Notes: generated by a model not told the origin, from the letters alone. DNA of 64,000 nt from Streptomyces griseiscabiei (GCF_020010925.1 NZ_JAGJBZ010000002.1:3844001-3908000); one strand, 5' to 3'; positions 55,358-64,000 are shown, counted from the stretch's first letter. A program made the numbers and translations.

Positions 55358-58201
55358 TCACCAGTCCGCGTCGCTCCATTGGTCCAGCAGCGATTCGGCC
55401 ATGTCCGCGGCTGGTTCGGCCGACGTGCTGTGGAGCGACTGCTCGGTCCAGATCACCTTGCCCCGGGGCAGGTAGCGGGTGCCCCAGCGCTGCGTGAACT
55501 GGGCGACGAGGAACAGGCCCCGCCCGCCCTCGTCGGTGTCGGCAGCCCGGCGCAGGTGTGGTGAGGTGCTGCTGCCGTCGGCGACCTCACAGATCAGGCT
55601 GGTGCCGTCCCGGAGGATCCGCAGCCGTCTTGGCTCGGCGCCGTAGCGGATGGTGTTGGTGACCAGTTCGCTGATCACGAGTTCGGTTGCGAAGGTGAGC
55701 TCCTCCAGCCCCCACTCCGCCAGGCGGCGGGCGACATCGGCTCGGATCCCGGCGACGGCGGCCGGGTCTGCGGGCACTTCCCAGTCGGCGACCAGGGAGG
55801 GGTCCAGCAGGTGGGTCCGGGCGACGAGCAGGGCGATGTCGTCGCTCGGGCGGGCCGGCAGCAGGGCGTCGAGTACCGCCTGGCACGTTTCGTCCGGGGT
55901 CCGGCCAGGGCCTGCCAGGGCCTCGCGCAGCATGTCGAGACCGGTGTCGATGTCCCGGTTACGGTCCTCGACGAGACCGTCGGTGTACAGGACCAGCTGG
56001 GAGCCCTCGGGCAGGGTGAGTTCGGCGCTCTCGAAGGGCAGGCCGCCGCCCAGCCCCAGCGGTGGGGAGACAGGCACCCGCACCTGCTCGACCGTGCCGT
56101 CCGGGTGTACCAGGGCTGGTTCCGGGTGCCCGGACCTGGCAAGCGAGCACCGCCCGGCCACCGGGTCGTAGACCGCGTACAGGCAGGTCGCTCCCGTGAT
56201 TCCGCCGCTGTCGTTCCGCTCGTCGTCGTCCCCTTCGCTGTCGACCCGGGTGACCAACTCGTCCAGATGCCTGATCAACTCGTCCGGTGGGAGATCGAGG
56301 GAGGAGAAGGTGCGCACCGCGGTGCGCAGCCGGCCCATGGTGGCCGCGGCGTGCAGGCCGTGGCCGACGACGTCGCCCACGACCAGCGCGACCCGGGCCC
56401 CGGGCAGCGGGATGACGTCGAACCAGTCGCCGCCCACGCCGGCCCGGGCGGGCAGATAGCGGTGGGCGACCTCGACGGCGGACTGGTCGGGCACGGATCG
56501 TGGCAGCAGACTGCGCTGCAGGGTGACGGCGAGGGCGTGCTCGCGGGTGTAGCGGCGGGCGTTGTCGATGGCCACCGCCGCACGGGCGGCCAGCTCCTCG
56601 GCGAAGGCCAGGTCCTCTTCTTCGAAGGCGTCCTGCTCCACACGCCAGAAGTTGACCATCCCCAGCACCACGCCGCGGGCTTGCAGCGGCACGGTGATCA
56701 GGGAATGGAGACCGGCATCCAGGATGCGCCGGGCGCGTTCGGGGGCCTGGGCCCGCCAGCCGTGCGAGGCGGTCAGGTCGGAGACCATCACGGGTCGGCC
56801 GTGCTGGACGCTGACGGCAGTGGGGTTGCCGGGCAGGAAGCGGATGAGCTCGCCCACCGGGTAGAGCGGCCTGGCCCCCTTCACCCCGTGTACCGCCGTG
56901 CGGCGCATCTCAGGGCTTGGCCCGACCGGTTCGTCACCCTCCAGGACCGGATCCTGAAGGTCGACCGTGACGACCTCGGCGAATCGGGGGACCGCCACGG
57001 CGGCCAGTTCCTCGGCGGTGCGCTTCACGTCCAGCGTGGTGCCGATGCGCACTCCCGCTTCGTACAGCAGGCGGAGCCGTTCTCCGGTCACGGCTGCCCG
57101 GCCCGCCAGGGCCTGCAACTCCGTGGTGTCGCGCAGCGTGGCCACACTGCCACGCCGGCCGCCGTGCCCGTCCACGGGCCGGATGTTGAGCGCGAGCAGT
57201 CGGTCACCGGCCAGATGGATCTCGTCAGTGACGGTCCGGCCCGAGCGGAGCAGCTCCGTGGTCCCTGCTTCCAGTCCCAGTTCCGTGACGCGGCGCTGCT
57301 CGGCGTCCGCGGGCAGTTCCAGCAGCCGTCGTGCCTCGTCGTTGGCCAGCAGCAGCAGCCGTCCGTCGCCGCCGACGATCAGGACCCCCTCCCGCACCGC
57401 GTGCAGCACCGCGTCGTGGTGCTCGTACATCCGGGTCATCTCGGCCGGGTCCAGACCGTGTGTCTGGCGACGCAGACGCCGCGACACCAGTGCGGTACCA
57501 GCCGTGACCAGGGCCAGTGCGCCGCCGACGGAACCGAGCAGGAGCGGCATCTGGTGCCGCACGACGGCGTTCACGCTCTTGACCGTGACCCCGACCGACA
57601 CAAAGCCGACGATCCGCTCCCCACCGGTGTCGAAGACCGGAACCGTGGATTCCACAGCCAGGCCGAGGCTGCCTTCGAAATCCTGGGTGAAGGGCCGGCC
57701 GGCAGCCGCCCCCTCGCGAAGGCCGAAGACATGTTCCCCGATCAGTCTCGGGTCCGGGTGGGTCCAGCGGTATCCCCGAGGATCGATCGCGACGACGAAG
57801 TCGACGCCCGTCAGCTCACGTGTCTCCTCCGCCCGGGGCTGCAGTACCGCGGTCGGGTCGGCCGACTTCATCGCTGCAACCGTCCCGGGGGCACGCGCGA
57901 AGGTCTGGGCGACCCCCAGCGAGAGCTGGCGGGCTTCCTGCGTGCTCGTGTACCGGGCTTGCAGGACGAGCGCCACGCCCGCCGCGGCGGCGAACAGGAC
58001 GACCAGCACCAACTGCCAGAGGAACACCTGCCCTGCCACGCTGCGCGCGTTCAGCACGGAACGCGCCCGGGGCCCCGGCGACGGGGCGGCGGGTTCTCGG
58101 AGTCGATCCCCGCGGTCGCGTGGCGTGGAGGGGGACACCGTACGCGGATGCCGACCGCCGAAGAGACCGGACAACCGATCAGTGACGCTTTTCCTCTTCA
58201 C
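55358..58201 (-). CDS. Membrane sensor with PAS, GAF, SpoIIE phosphatase and histidine-kinase-like ATPase domains
   Basis: GTG 58199-58201 has GGAGG 8 bases upstream. The 947-residue product has a membrane helix (about 57-81) and an extracytoplasmic sensor (about 82-216) of the DcuS/CitA Cache type (VDFVVAIDPRGYRWTHPDPR). A second helix (about 217-240) leads to PAS (about 255-360) and GAF (about 385-545) domains. The SpoIIE PP2C phosphatase (about 570-800) carries VGGDWFDVIPLPG and VVGDVVGHGLHAA. The anti-sigma-type HATPase domain (about 820-940) has ELVTNTIRYG. It likely controls an anti-sigma/anti-anti-sigma switch in response to an outside carboxylate-like ligand. A solute-binding-protein gene is 81 bases upstream on the same strand. 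Confidence 0.88.
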   Translation of the reverse strand: MKRKSVTDRLSGLFGGRHPRTVSPSTPRDRGDRLREPAAPSPGPRARSVLNARSVAGQVFLWQLVLVVLFAAAAGVALVLQARYTSTQEARQLSLGVAQTFARAPGTVAAMKSADPTAVLQPRAEETRELTGVDFVVAIDPRGYRWTHPDPRLIGEHVFGLREGAAAGRPFTQDFEGSLGLAVESTVPVFDTGGERIVGFVSVGVTVKSVNAVVRHQMPLLLGSVGGALALVTAGTALVSRRLRRQTHGLDPAEMTRMYEHHDAVLHAVREGVLIVGGDGRLLLLANDEARRLLELPADAEQRRVTELGLEAGTTELLRSGRTVTDEIHLAGDRLLALNIRPVDGHGGRRGSVATLRDTTELQALAGRAAVTGERLRLLYEAGVRIGTTLDVKRTAEELAAVAVPRFAEVVTVDLQDPVLEGDEPVGPSPEMRRTAVHGVKGARPLYPVGELIRFLPGNPTAVSVQHGRPVMVSDLTASHGWRAQAPERARRILDAGLHSLITVPLQARGVVLGMVNFWRVEQDAFEEEDLAFAEELAARAAVAIDNARRYTREHALAVTLQRSLLPRSVPDQSAVEVAHRYLPARAGVGGDWFDVIPLPGARVALVVGDVVGHGLHAAATMGRLRTAVRTFSSLDLPPDELIRHLDELVTRVDSEGDDDERNDSGGITGATCLYAVYDPVAGRCSLARSGHPEPALVHPDGTVEQVRVPVSPPLGLGGGLPFESAELTLPEGSQLVLYTDGLVEDRNRDIDTGLDMLREALAGPGRTPDETCQAVLDALLPARPSDDIALLVARTHLLDPSLVADWEVPADPAAVAGIRADVARRLAEWGLEELTFATELVISELVTNTIRYGAEPRRLRILRDGTSLICEVADGSSTSPHLRRAADTDEGGRGLFLVAQFTQRWGTRYLPRGKVIWTEQSLHSTSAEPAADMAESLLDQWSDADW

Positions 58202-58282
58202 GGGACGTTCCTCCGGCGCGGTGCACGGGGCGGTGGCATCGGGAGGGCGAGGTCACGCGGGCCGGGGCCGGCTCCCGCCGTG

Positions 58283-59380
58283 TCAGGGCCGCGCCCATTT
58301 CTGCCAGCGCTTGGTCACGGCTTCCAAGTTCTTCACCCACCAGTCGACGTCGAGGTCGAAACCGGTGTAAAGGTGCTCCGGGGAGCTGGCCAGGTCAGCG
58401 GCCTCTCTGGGCAGGTACCTGTAGGCGGCGGGCACGACCGGGCCCATGGGATAGGCCTTGGCGAAACCGGACTGCACCTCGGGGCGCAGGGCGAAGTCGA
58501 TGAGCCGGTAGGCGGCGTCGACGTTACGTGCGCCCTTGGGGATGCCGAAGCCGCTGCTCTGGCGACGGGCGCCGTTCCACTGGTACGCCAGCGGTGTGCC
58601 CTGCTTGATGAGCGCGTTCGGGCGGCCGTGCCAGACGCTGGAGAGCAGGACCTCTCCGCGTTCCAGCAGGTCACCCGGCGTGGCCCCGTCGACCCAGAAT
58701 TCCCGTACGTCGTCCCTTACGGCGTCGAGGACGCGGAAGGCGCGGTCGATGTCGAGGGGATAGAGCCGGTCGAGGGTGACTCCGTCGGCGAGGAGGGCGA
58801 ACTCCAGCTCCGGCGGGCCCGCGTCCGGGCTCTGCAGGGCCCGGCCGCCCGGAAACGCGCCCGTGTCCCAGAAGTCCGCCCATGACCGGGGCGCTCTCCC
58901 GTCGAACTGGTCGGTTCGGTAGGCCATGACGCTGGCCCAGTAGTTCTTGCCGATGCCGTGGGAGGCGAGCAGGGAGTCGGCGATGCCGGCGTTCCTCGCG
59001 TTCCCCAGCCGGTCGTAGTCGAGCTCCAGCGTGGCGTCGGCCCTCGCGAAACGAGCCAGCGCGCTCATGTCGATGTCGATGAGGTCGAACTGCGGCCGGC
59101 CCTCCTTGATCTGCGCGAGCATCTGCGCGTACCGGGGGATGTTGACCACATCGACCTCGATACCGGTCTCTTTGCTGAATGGCTCGTAGACCGCCTTGCG
59201 GTTTGCTTCACCGTAGGCGCCGCCGATGTCGCGGACGACGAGCGTCTTGCTGCTCCTGGGGGCGTCGCCGCTGTTTCGGGCACGGTCACCGCATGCGGTG
59301 ATGGACGTGACGGCGATGCCTGCCGCGGCTCCGCCGATCGCGCGCAGGATTGCCCTGCGGCCGATCCTGACGTCCGTCAC
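58283..59380 (-). CDS. Polyamine-type extracellular solute-binding lipoprotein (orphan paralogue)
   Basis: GTG 59378-59380 (VTDVRIGRRAILRAIGG) has GGGAGG 6 bases upstream. The 365-residue product has a twin-Arg signal and lipobox (TSITAC, lipidated Cys). The PotD-like fold closely parallels the binding protein at 42229-43335, sharing SWADFWDT.AF.GGR, PELEFALLADGV and WWVKNLEAVTKRWQKWA. No permease or ATPase adjoins it. It might feed the main importer or, since the sensor phosphatase is next downstream on the same strand, present a ligand to it. Confidence 0.85.
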   Translation of the reverse strand: MTDVRIGRRAILRAIGGAAAGIAVTSITACGDRARNSGDAPRSSKTLVVRDIGGAYGEANRKAVYEPFSKETGIEVDVVNIPRYAQMLAQIKEGRPQFDLIDIDMSALARFARADATLELDYDRLGNARNAGIADSLLASHGIGKNYWASVMAYRTDQFDGRAPRSWADFWDTGAFPGGRALQSPDAGPPELEFALLADGVTLDRLYPLDIDRAFRVLDAVRDDVREFWVDGATPGDLLERGEVLLSSVWHGRPNALIKQGTPLAYQWNGARRQSSGFGIPKGARNVDAAYRLIDFALRPEVQSGFAKAYPMGPVVPAAYRYLPREAADLASSPEHLYTGFDLDVDWWVKNLEAVTKRWQKWARP

Positions 59381-59678
59381 GTCTGCCTCCCGCGAAGCCG
59401 GGTTGCGGTGCCCACCGGCGGGACTGTTCACGGGGGCGCCGCCAAGGCTTTGCTGCAGAGGCGCAAGCCGGATTATGGGCCAGCCGGGTCGGGTTTGTCC
59501 GGTCACGTCATGGTAAAGCCATCCGTCGAGGATGGCGTGATCTGTACCCCGAGCTCATCCGTTGAGAATTCACTACCGAGGTAGATCAAGTTAGGCTTGC
59601 CTTATGTGCTGGCCAGGTCCCCTCGCCTCCATGGCGCACAGTCCTCAGGGCACCCCCGCTCTCGCATGACAGGACCCC
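59381..59678. promoter_or_regulatory. Divergent promoter region between the orphan binding protein and a decayed gene
   Basis: These 298 bases hold no recognisable gene. The right end carries an iron-box-like site, listed separately; the left side must contain the promoter of the binding-protein/sensor pair. Confidence 0.4.
59588..59604 (+). promoter_or_regulatory. IdeR/DmdR1-like iron box
   Basis: AAGTTAGGCTTGCCTTA matches 13 of 17 aligned positions of the actinobacterial iron-box core (AGGTTAGGCTAACCTAA, as I recall it) and keeps the TTAGGC-x-x-CCT dyad. It lies 75 bases before the start of the decayed binding-protein gene, where an iron-repressed promoter would be. Confidence 0.55.
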
Positions 59679-60640
59679 ATGCGTTCGACCTTCCGCGGTC
59701 TCGCTTGACGCTTGCTCTCACCCCGCTGCCGGCCGGCTGTTTCGTGGCCGGCGAAGAGGGATCCGGTTCGGGCAAGGAAGGCGGGTCGGCCGGATGGCTG
59801 CGGGTCGCTCTCGCGGTGCCGCCGGTGCAGGTGCTGTCGCCCTACAGCAACGACGCCACCGTGCTGAGCAAGCTCTCCGTGGCCGAAGGACTCACCGCCC
59901 TGGACGAGAACGGCGCCGCCGTGCCCGTGCTGGCGAAGTCCTGGAAACACGCCGACGCCACCACCTGGACCTTCGAGCTGCGCGAGGCCACCTTCCAGGA
60001 CGGCACGCCGGTGACCGCCGAGTCCGTGGTCAACGCCCTCGGCCACGCGAACGCAGCCGAGCCCAAGCCCCGCGTCCTCAGCGATGTCGCCCTCACCGTG
60101 AAGGCGGAAGACGCCGACACGGTCACCATCGGCACCAAGGACGCCGACCTGGTGCTCCCGCTGCGCCTGGCCAGCCCGGCGCCGGCCGTCCTGGCCGGCA
60201 AGGCGTACGGCAAGGGCGGCACGGTCAGCCCGATCGGCACCGGGACCGGCCCCTTTAAGATCACGAAGCTCACCGGCAAGTCAAAGGCGCCAATGCCCTG
60301 CGCGGCGGCGATGTCAACATCGCCGAGTGGATTCCCACCGCCCAGGCGAAGCTGCTGGACGCGAAAGCCCGTCACGAGGTGCCGTCCGTACGGACCGACA
60401 GCCTCGTCCTCAACACCGGCGGCGGCCTCTTCACCGATCCGGCACTGCGCGCGGCCGCCGCGAGGCCGTCGACGGTTCGGCGCTCGTCGACTCGGTCTTC
60501 GGCGGGTTCGCCGACCCCGCGCAGGGTCTTTCGGGCCCGCCGTGTCATGGGCGGTGCCCGCCGACCAGCGCGTCCAGGTCACCGGCCGGGCCAAGCCCGC
60601 GACCCCCGCACAGGTCAAGGCCGAGACGAAGGGCAAGACC
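59679..60640 (+). pseudogene. Decayed peptide/metal-type solute-binding protein (SBP_bac_5)
   Basis: ATG 59679 (MRSTFRGLA) hits a stop after nine codons, but a neighbouring frame continues LTLALTPLPAGCFVAGEEGS with a lipobox Cys. It then shows SPYSNDATVLSKLSVAEGLT, KSWKHADATTWTFELREAT, FQDGTPVTAESVVNALGHAN and PIGTGTGPFKITKLTG, all typical of family 5 binding proteins. After about 60285 the match jumps between frames (GDVNIAEWIPTAQAKLLDA, then AVPADQRVQVTGRAKPATP). At least three frameshifts plus truncation destroy it. Its iron-box-like promoter suggests a former siderophore or metal-chelate uptake role. Confidence 0.7.
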
Positions 60641-60645
60641 CGTGC

Positions 60646-60945
60646 CCCGAGATGGCCCAACTGGCAGCAGGCATCAGGGGTTTCGCACCTCTCCTTGTAT
60701 CTCACGGCGACGATACCGACGCGCCGGCGCGCTGGATCAGCCAGGTCGGCGGCGTCGACCTGCCCCACCTGCACGCCTTCACCCGAGGTCTGGAGCGAGA
60801 CCTCGACGCCGTAATCGCCGCCCTCACGCTTCCTTACAGCAACGGCTCCACCGAGGGTGTCAACACCAAGACCAAACGGATCGCGCGCCAGATGCACGGA
60901 CGGGCAGGCTTCTCCCTGCTCCGCCACCGCATCCTCCTCGGATAA
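60646..60945 (+). pseudogene. ISL3-type transposase C-terminal fragment
   Basis: The frame to TAA 60943-60945 reads LAAGIRGFAPLLVSHGDD, LDAVIAALTLPYSNGSTEG, VNTKTKRIARQMHGRAGF and LLRHRILLG. This is the hallmark end of ISL3-family transposases, with its conserved Glu in GSTEGVN. The N-terminal part is missing and the fragment abuts the decayed binding-protein gene. It belongs to a different subgroup from the ISL3 transposase at 62441. Confidence 0.75.
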
Positions 60946-61012
60946 CGGCACGCTCCGTCACCACCGAATATGAGACAGGGCCAATTTAACGGCTGATCTT
61001 GATTGTTGATGG

Positions 61013-61625
61013 TCAGTTGTTGCTCGGGGTCAGGCGTCCCTCGAAGGCGATCTGGAACGCGTTGAGGGGTGCTTTCCAGCGCATGGTCCACCTCTTGCGG
61101 CCCTTCCCGGTCGGGTCCAGGCTCATCAGTGCCATGTAGATGCACTTGAGGGCGGCGGCCTCGTTGGGGAAGTGCCCGCGGGCGCGAACAGCTCGGCGGA
61201 TGCGTGCGTTGACGCTCTCGATCGCGTTCGTGCTGCAGATGACCTTGCGGATCTCGACGTCGAAGGAGAGGAAGGGCACGAACTCGGCCCAGGCGTCGGA
61301 CCACAGCTTCACGATCGCCGGATACTTGTGGCCCCATGCCTCCTGGAACTCCAGGAAGCGTTCCGTGGCGGCGTCCTCGCTGGGAGCGGTGTAGACCGGT
61401 TTGAGTGCCTTGGCGACCTTGTCCCAGTCCTGACGGGCGGCGTAACGGAACGAGTTCCGCAGCAGATGCACCACACACGTCTGGACGATCGTGCGAGGCC
61501 AGACGGTCTCCACGGCCTCGGGCAGACCCTTGAGCCCGTCACAGACCAGCATGAGCACGTCGTCCAGACCGCGGTTCTTGAGCTCGGTGAACACGTGCAG
61601 CCAGTACTTTGCTCCCTCTGTCAGC
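61013..61625 (-). pseudogene. IS256-type (mutator) transposase, C-terminal half
   Basis: A clean minus-strand frame from about 61622 to the stop at 61013 reads AKYWLHVFTELKNRGLDDVL, LVCDGLKGLPEAVE (second catalytic Asp), the CVVHLLRNSF motif and NAIESVNARIRRAVRARGHF (catalytic Glu). Homology starts abruptly at the boundary with the IS21-like repeats at 61626, so the N-terminal half was removed when that end arrived. No frameshift is seen within the remnant. Confidence 0.8.
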
Positions 61626-61702
61626 GGCCAGTTAGATTTCCCCACGCGCGGCCACTTCGTCTCCCCACCACGGCCACTTCAATTCCCCACTGGCGGCCAC
61701 TT
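61626..61702 (+). repeat. Multiple terminal repeats of IS21 type (left end)
   Basis: Three units GGCC-N10/11-TCCCCA follow at 61626-61644, 61650-61667 and 61672-61689, with a partial fourth at 61695-61702, spaced 22-24 bases. Each starts GGCCA and ends CCCCA. Repeats of this spacing are characteristic of IS21-family ends, where they bind IstA. They directly abut the cut IS256 gene. Confidence 0.65.
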
Positions 61703-61720
61703 GGTGTACGCAGCGTGACG

Positions 61721-62266
61721 TCATCCCCGGCGGTGTTCGCCCCACCACGGCAGGATCGGAGGCAGGTCGCTGAGGCCGCGGACCGGCCGCTTCGGCATCG
61801 GCGACTCCCCATCATCCCCGTCCCACCGGCGCGCGTACTGGTCCGGGAGGGTGCCCCAGCCCCAGTAGGGAACCGGGCGGTCGGGCACCTCGCCGAGTTC
61901 CTCAAGGGGATCAATACGCTTCTCCGCCACCGTGCACAGGTGCGCCCAGTCATCGCCCATGTCGAAGACATAGGCGAACTGTTCGCCAGCCTGCAGCCTG
62001 CTCAGCTTGGTCACATGGCCGTCCACGGTGCCGTCCGGGGCCTCGCCGTCCCACCAGTCCAGGGGGCTGATGTGGGTGGCGCCGGACAACGTGAACAGGT
62101 GCAGGTGAGACAAGTCCCAGCGCGCGAAGGCGAGATCGATGGCCGAGGCGAGCTGCGCGAAGGAGTGCGACCGAGCAGCGGCGAACACCCGGCCGGGACG
62201 CGGCCAGAGGTCCGCACCGTGACCGGAAACCAACTCCACCCGGATCGACAGCCAGGTACGAGCCAC
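61721..62266 (-). CDS. Plasmid pRiA4b ORF-3-like protein
   Basis: I chose GTG 62264-62266 (VARTWLSIRVELVSGHGADL), with AGAGGGGG 7 bases upstream; an ATG at 62302 would add 12 residues. The 181-residue product matches the pRiA4b ORF-3 family: FAQLASAIDLAFARWDLSHL for the conserved N-terminal motif, LQAGEQFAYVFDMGDDWAHL in the centre, and a Trp/Pro-rich tail (PPILPWWGEHR). Members occur widely on mobile elements; their function is not established. It lies between IS21-like ends and is the only gene there. Confidence 0.75.
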   Translation of the reverse strand: MARTWLSIRVELVSGHGADLWPRPGRVFAAARSHSFAQLASAIDLAFARWDLSHLHLFTLSGATHISPLDWWDGEAPDGTVDGHVTKLSRLQAGEQFAYVFDMGDDWAHLCTVAEKRIDPLEELGEVPDRPVPYWGWGTLPDQYARRWDGDDGESPMPKRPVRGLSDLPPILPWWGEHRRG

Positions 62267-62328
62267 GTCAAAACCCCCTCTGCCAGATTCGCGAGCCGAC
62301 ACCGAGGCTACTGACTGTGACAGCCGAC

Positions 62329-62374
62329 TGGGGAATCGAGCTGACCGTACATGGGGAATTTCTAGGTTCAGGCC
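62329..62374 (-). repeat. Inverted IS21-like terminal repeats (right end)
   Basis: TGGGGAATCGAGCTGACC (62329-62346) and TGGGGAATTTCTAGG-TTCAGGCC (62352-62374) are the inverted form of the GGCC...TCCCCA units at 61626-61702. They are less regular than the left set, so the call is more tentative. Confidence 0.5.
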
Positions 62375-62440
62375 GCGATTCCGTGAATCCCCAGGTCATC
62401 GCCCGACTGCGGGAACGTTTCTTGTGGGGATTGCCCTGGC

Positions 62441-64000
62441 ATGGGGGTTGTGGCGGTCGAGGATGTGCTGTTTCCCGGGATCGATGTGCGAGTCACGGCG
62501 GTGCACGTCACTGCAGAGAGAGTCGCCGTCGAGGCCACGTCATGCGGGCGACCACCTCCCTGTCCAGACTGCGGCTGTCCGGGACGTCGCGTGCACTCTC
62601 GATACGTGCGCCGGATAGCCGAACGCCCGGCTGCGGGACGGCCGTTGGCCATCTCGCTCAGCGTGCGTCGGTTCTTCTGCGACCGGCCCGAGTGCCGCCG
62701 GCGGACGTTCGTCGAGCAGGTCTCGGAGCTGAGCGAGCGGTACCGGCGTCACAGCGTCGGGCTGCGGCGATGGATGCAGGCCATCGCAACGTTCCTGGGC
62801 GGACGCCCAGGTGAACGCCTGTGCCAGGCCCTGCAGTTACCCACCGGCCGCACCTACCTGCTGGGGTTGCTCACTGCCCCGGCAGTGCCCGAGCGGTCGC
62901 CTCGGGTGCTGGGTGTTGACGAGTTCGCCTTCCGCAAGGGCTGGCGTTACGGCACCGTCCTGGTCGACATCGAGGCGGCCCAGGTCGTGGACGTCCTGCC
63001 GGACCGGGACGCGGTGACCTTCGCTGCCTGGCTGCGTGAACACCCCGGCGCGGAGATCATCTGCAGGGACCGGGCCAGCGCCTACTCCAAGGCCGTCCGC
63101 GACGCCGCCCCCGGCGCTCAGGAGGTCGCCGACCGATGGCACCTGCTGCACAACCTCTCCTCCGCGGTCGAGAAGACATGCCACCAGCACCGCCCCTGCC
63201 TGCGCAAACAGGCCGAAGCCGACCAAGACGCAAAGCCCAGGCGGATCATCAATCCGCTTCCTCCGCCGACTCTGCCGCCCACAAAGATGGCCGTCCGTAC
63301 CGTCGACCGGTACTCGGACATCCACCGCCTGCTGGCACAGGGGCACACCATCTCCGAGATCGCCCGGCGACTGCACCTGGACCGCAAGACCGTCCGCCAC
63401 TTCCGCGACACCGGCCTCGACGAGCTGCTGGCCTCCGCCCGGTGCGGCCGCCCCAAGGGAGTGCTGGAGCCGTTCACCGCCTACCTCACCGAACGGTTCA
63501 CCGACGGCGTGACCAGCCCGACCGACCTCTTCCGCGAGATCCGCCAACGCGGCTACCAGGGCAGCGATCTACCCGTGCGCCGTTACGTGGCCGGACTCAA
63601 GACCGGGACCGTCGAACCCGCCCGCGGAGCCATCCCGAGCCCACGCAAGATCACCACTTGGATCATGGTTCCCCGCAGTGCCCTGAAGCACCAAGAGGAG
63701 GACGAACTCCTCAAAGTCCGGCTGGCGTGCCCGGACATCGCCCGGGCCTGCGACCTCGCCTGGACCTTCCACGACCTGGTCCAACACCGGCGCGGTCACC
63801 GGCTCTTGGAGTGGGTCCGCCAAGCCGAGCACGACGCACCCGCCCCGGTCTTGTCCTTCGCGCAGAGTCTGTGCCTCGACCTCGACGCGGTCACCGCCGG
63901 CCTCACACTGCCGTGGAGTTCGGGCATCGTCGAAGGCCACGTCAACCGCATCAAGACCATCAAGCGGACCATGTACGGCCGAGCCTCGTTCCGCCTCCTC
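62441..64000 (+). CDS. ISL3-type transposase (3' end outside window)
   Basis: ATG 62441 opens a frame that reaches the window edge after 520 codons, missing only the extreme C-terminus. An N-terminal zinc-ribbon (CGRPPPCPDCGCPGRRVHSR, with later Cys in FFCDRPECRRRTF) precedes the DDE core: GVDEFAFRKGWRYGTVLVD with the first Asp, ICRDRASAYSKAV with the second, and LPWSSGIVEGHVNRIKTIKR with the Glu. An HTH insertion (GHTISEIARRLHLDRKTVRH) lies between the second Asp and the Glu. No frameshift is seen, so it may be active; its terminal repeats cannot be paired because the right end is outside. Confidence 0.87.
   Translation, partial: MGVVAVEDVLFPGIDVRVTAVHVTAERVAVEATSCGRPPPCPDCGCPGRRVHSRYVRRIAERPAAGRPLAISLSVRRFFCDRPECRRRTFVEQVSELSERYRRHSVGLRRWMQAIATFLGGRPGERLCQALQLPTGRTYLLGLLTAPAVPERSPRVLGVDEFAFRKGWRYGTVLVDIEAAQVVDVLPDRDAVTFAAWLREHPGAEIICRDRASAYSKAVRDAAPGAQEVADRWHLLHNLSSAVEKTCHQHRPCLRKQAEADQDAKPRRIINPLPPPTLPPTKMAVRTVDRYSDIHRLLAQGHTISEIARRLHLDRKTVRHFRDTGLDELLASARCGRPKGVLEPFTAYLTERFTDGVTSPTDLFREIRQRGYQGSDLPVRRYVAGLKTGTVEPARGAIPSPRKITTWIMVPRSALKHQEEDELLKVRLACPDIARACDLAWTFHDLVQHRRGHRLLEWVRQAEHDAPAPVLSFAQSLCLDLDAVTAGLTLPWSSGIVEGHVNRIKTIKRTMYGRASFRLL

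Noticed and set aside
61626-61702. Regular short repeats considered as a CRISPR array
   Set aside because: The units are only 18-19 bases, the spacers are about five bases, and no cas genes are present. The pattern fits an IS21-type end.

Overview
The window is high-GC DNA with strong third-position G/C bias, Tat and lipoprotein signals, IclR/PucR/TetR regulators, a SpoIIE-type phosphatase and ricin-lectin glycoside hydrolases. It is almost certainly from a Streptomyces or close relative. The many transposase scars and broken genes suggest a variable chromosomal region or arm. No tRNA, rRNA or CRISPR array was recognised.

Layout. 1-6 kb: small secreted proteins, transposase remnants and one intact ISAzo13-type element with 22-bp terminal inverted repeats. 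6-19.8 kb: a catabolic locus with a HAD-family hydrolase, a PucR-type regulator flanked by a long inverted repeat, two very large fusion proteins (APH-type kinase, M23-like domain, class III PLP enzyme), an NCS1 permease, an amidase, an SDR and a divergent TetR regulator. 19.8-21.2 kb: IS5, LysR and dicarboxylate-carrier remnants. 21.2-28 kb: a plant-hemicellulose cluster (GH29, GH74 and GH62 enzymes, all with ricin-type lectin domains). 28-29.7 kb: a decayed fused peptide/metal ABC permease.

29.7-55.3 kb is a large amine/amino-acid catabolic region. It holds a PucR regulator, a class III aminotransferase, a D-lactate/glycolate-type FAD/Fe-S oxidase, a succinate-semialdehyde-type dehydrogenase, a cupin and two tandem near-duplicate IclR regulators with matching operator-like sites. 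These are followed by a flavin amine oxidase, an AstE/AspA-type deacylase, a polyamine-type ABC importer, a second aminotransferase, a second deacylase, an aldehyde dehydrogenase, an aldo/keto reductase, a second HAD hydrolase, a second flavin oxidase, aspartase and an SDR. Most stop and start codons overlap by 1-8 bases. The simplest reading is import of an N-acylated or polyamine-like compound, deacylation, oxidation or transamination to an aldehyde, oxidation to an acid, and entry into the TCA cycle.

55-59.4 kb: a membrane sensor with a SpoIIE phosphatase and a histidine-kinase-like ATPase domain, directly downstream of a paralogue of the polyamine-type binding protein. 59.4-64 kb: a decayed metal/peptide-type binding-protein gene behind an iron-box-like site, then nested mobile-element debris: an ISL3 fragment, an IS256 fragment cut by an IS21-like repeated end, a pRiA4b ORF-3-like gene lying between such ends, and an ISL3 transposase running off the window.
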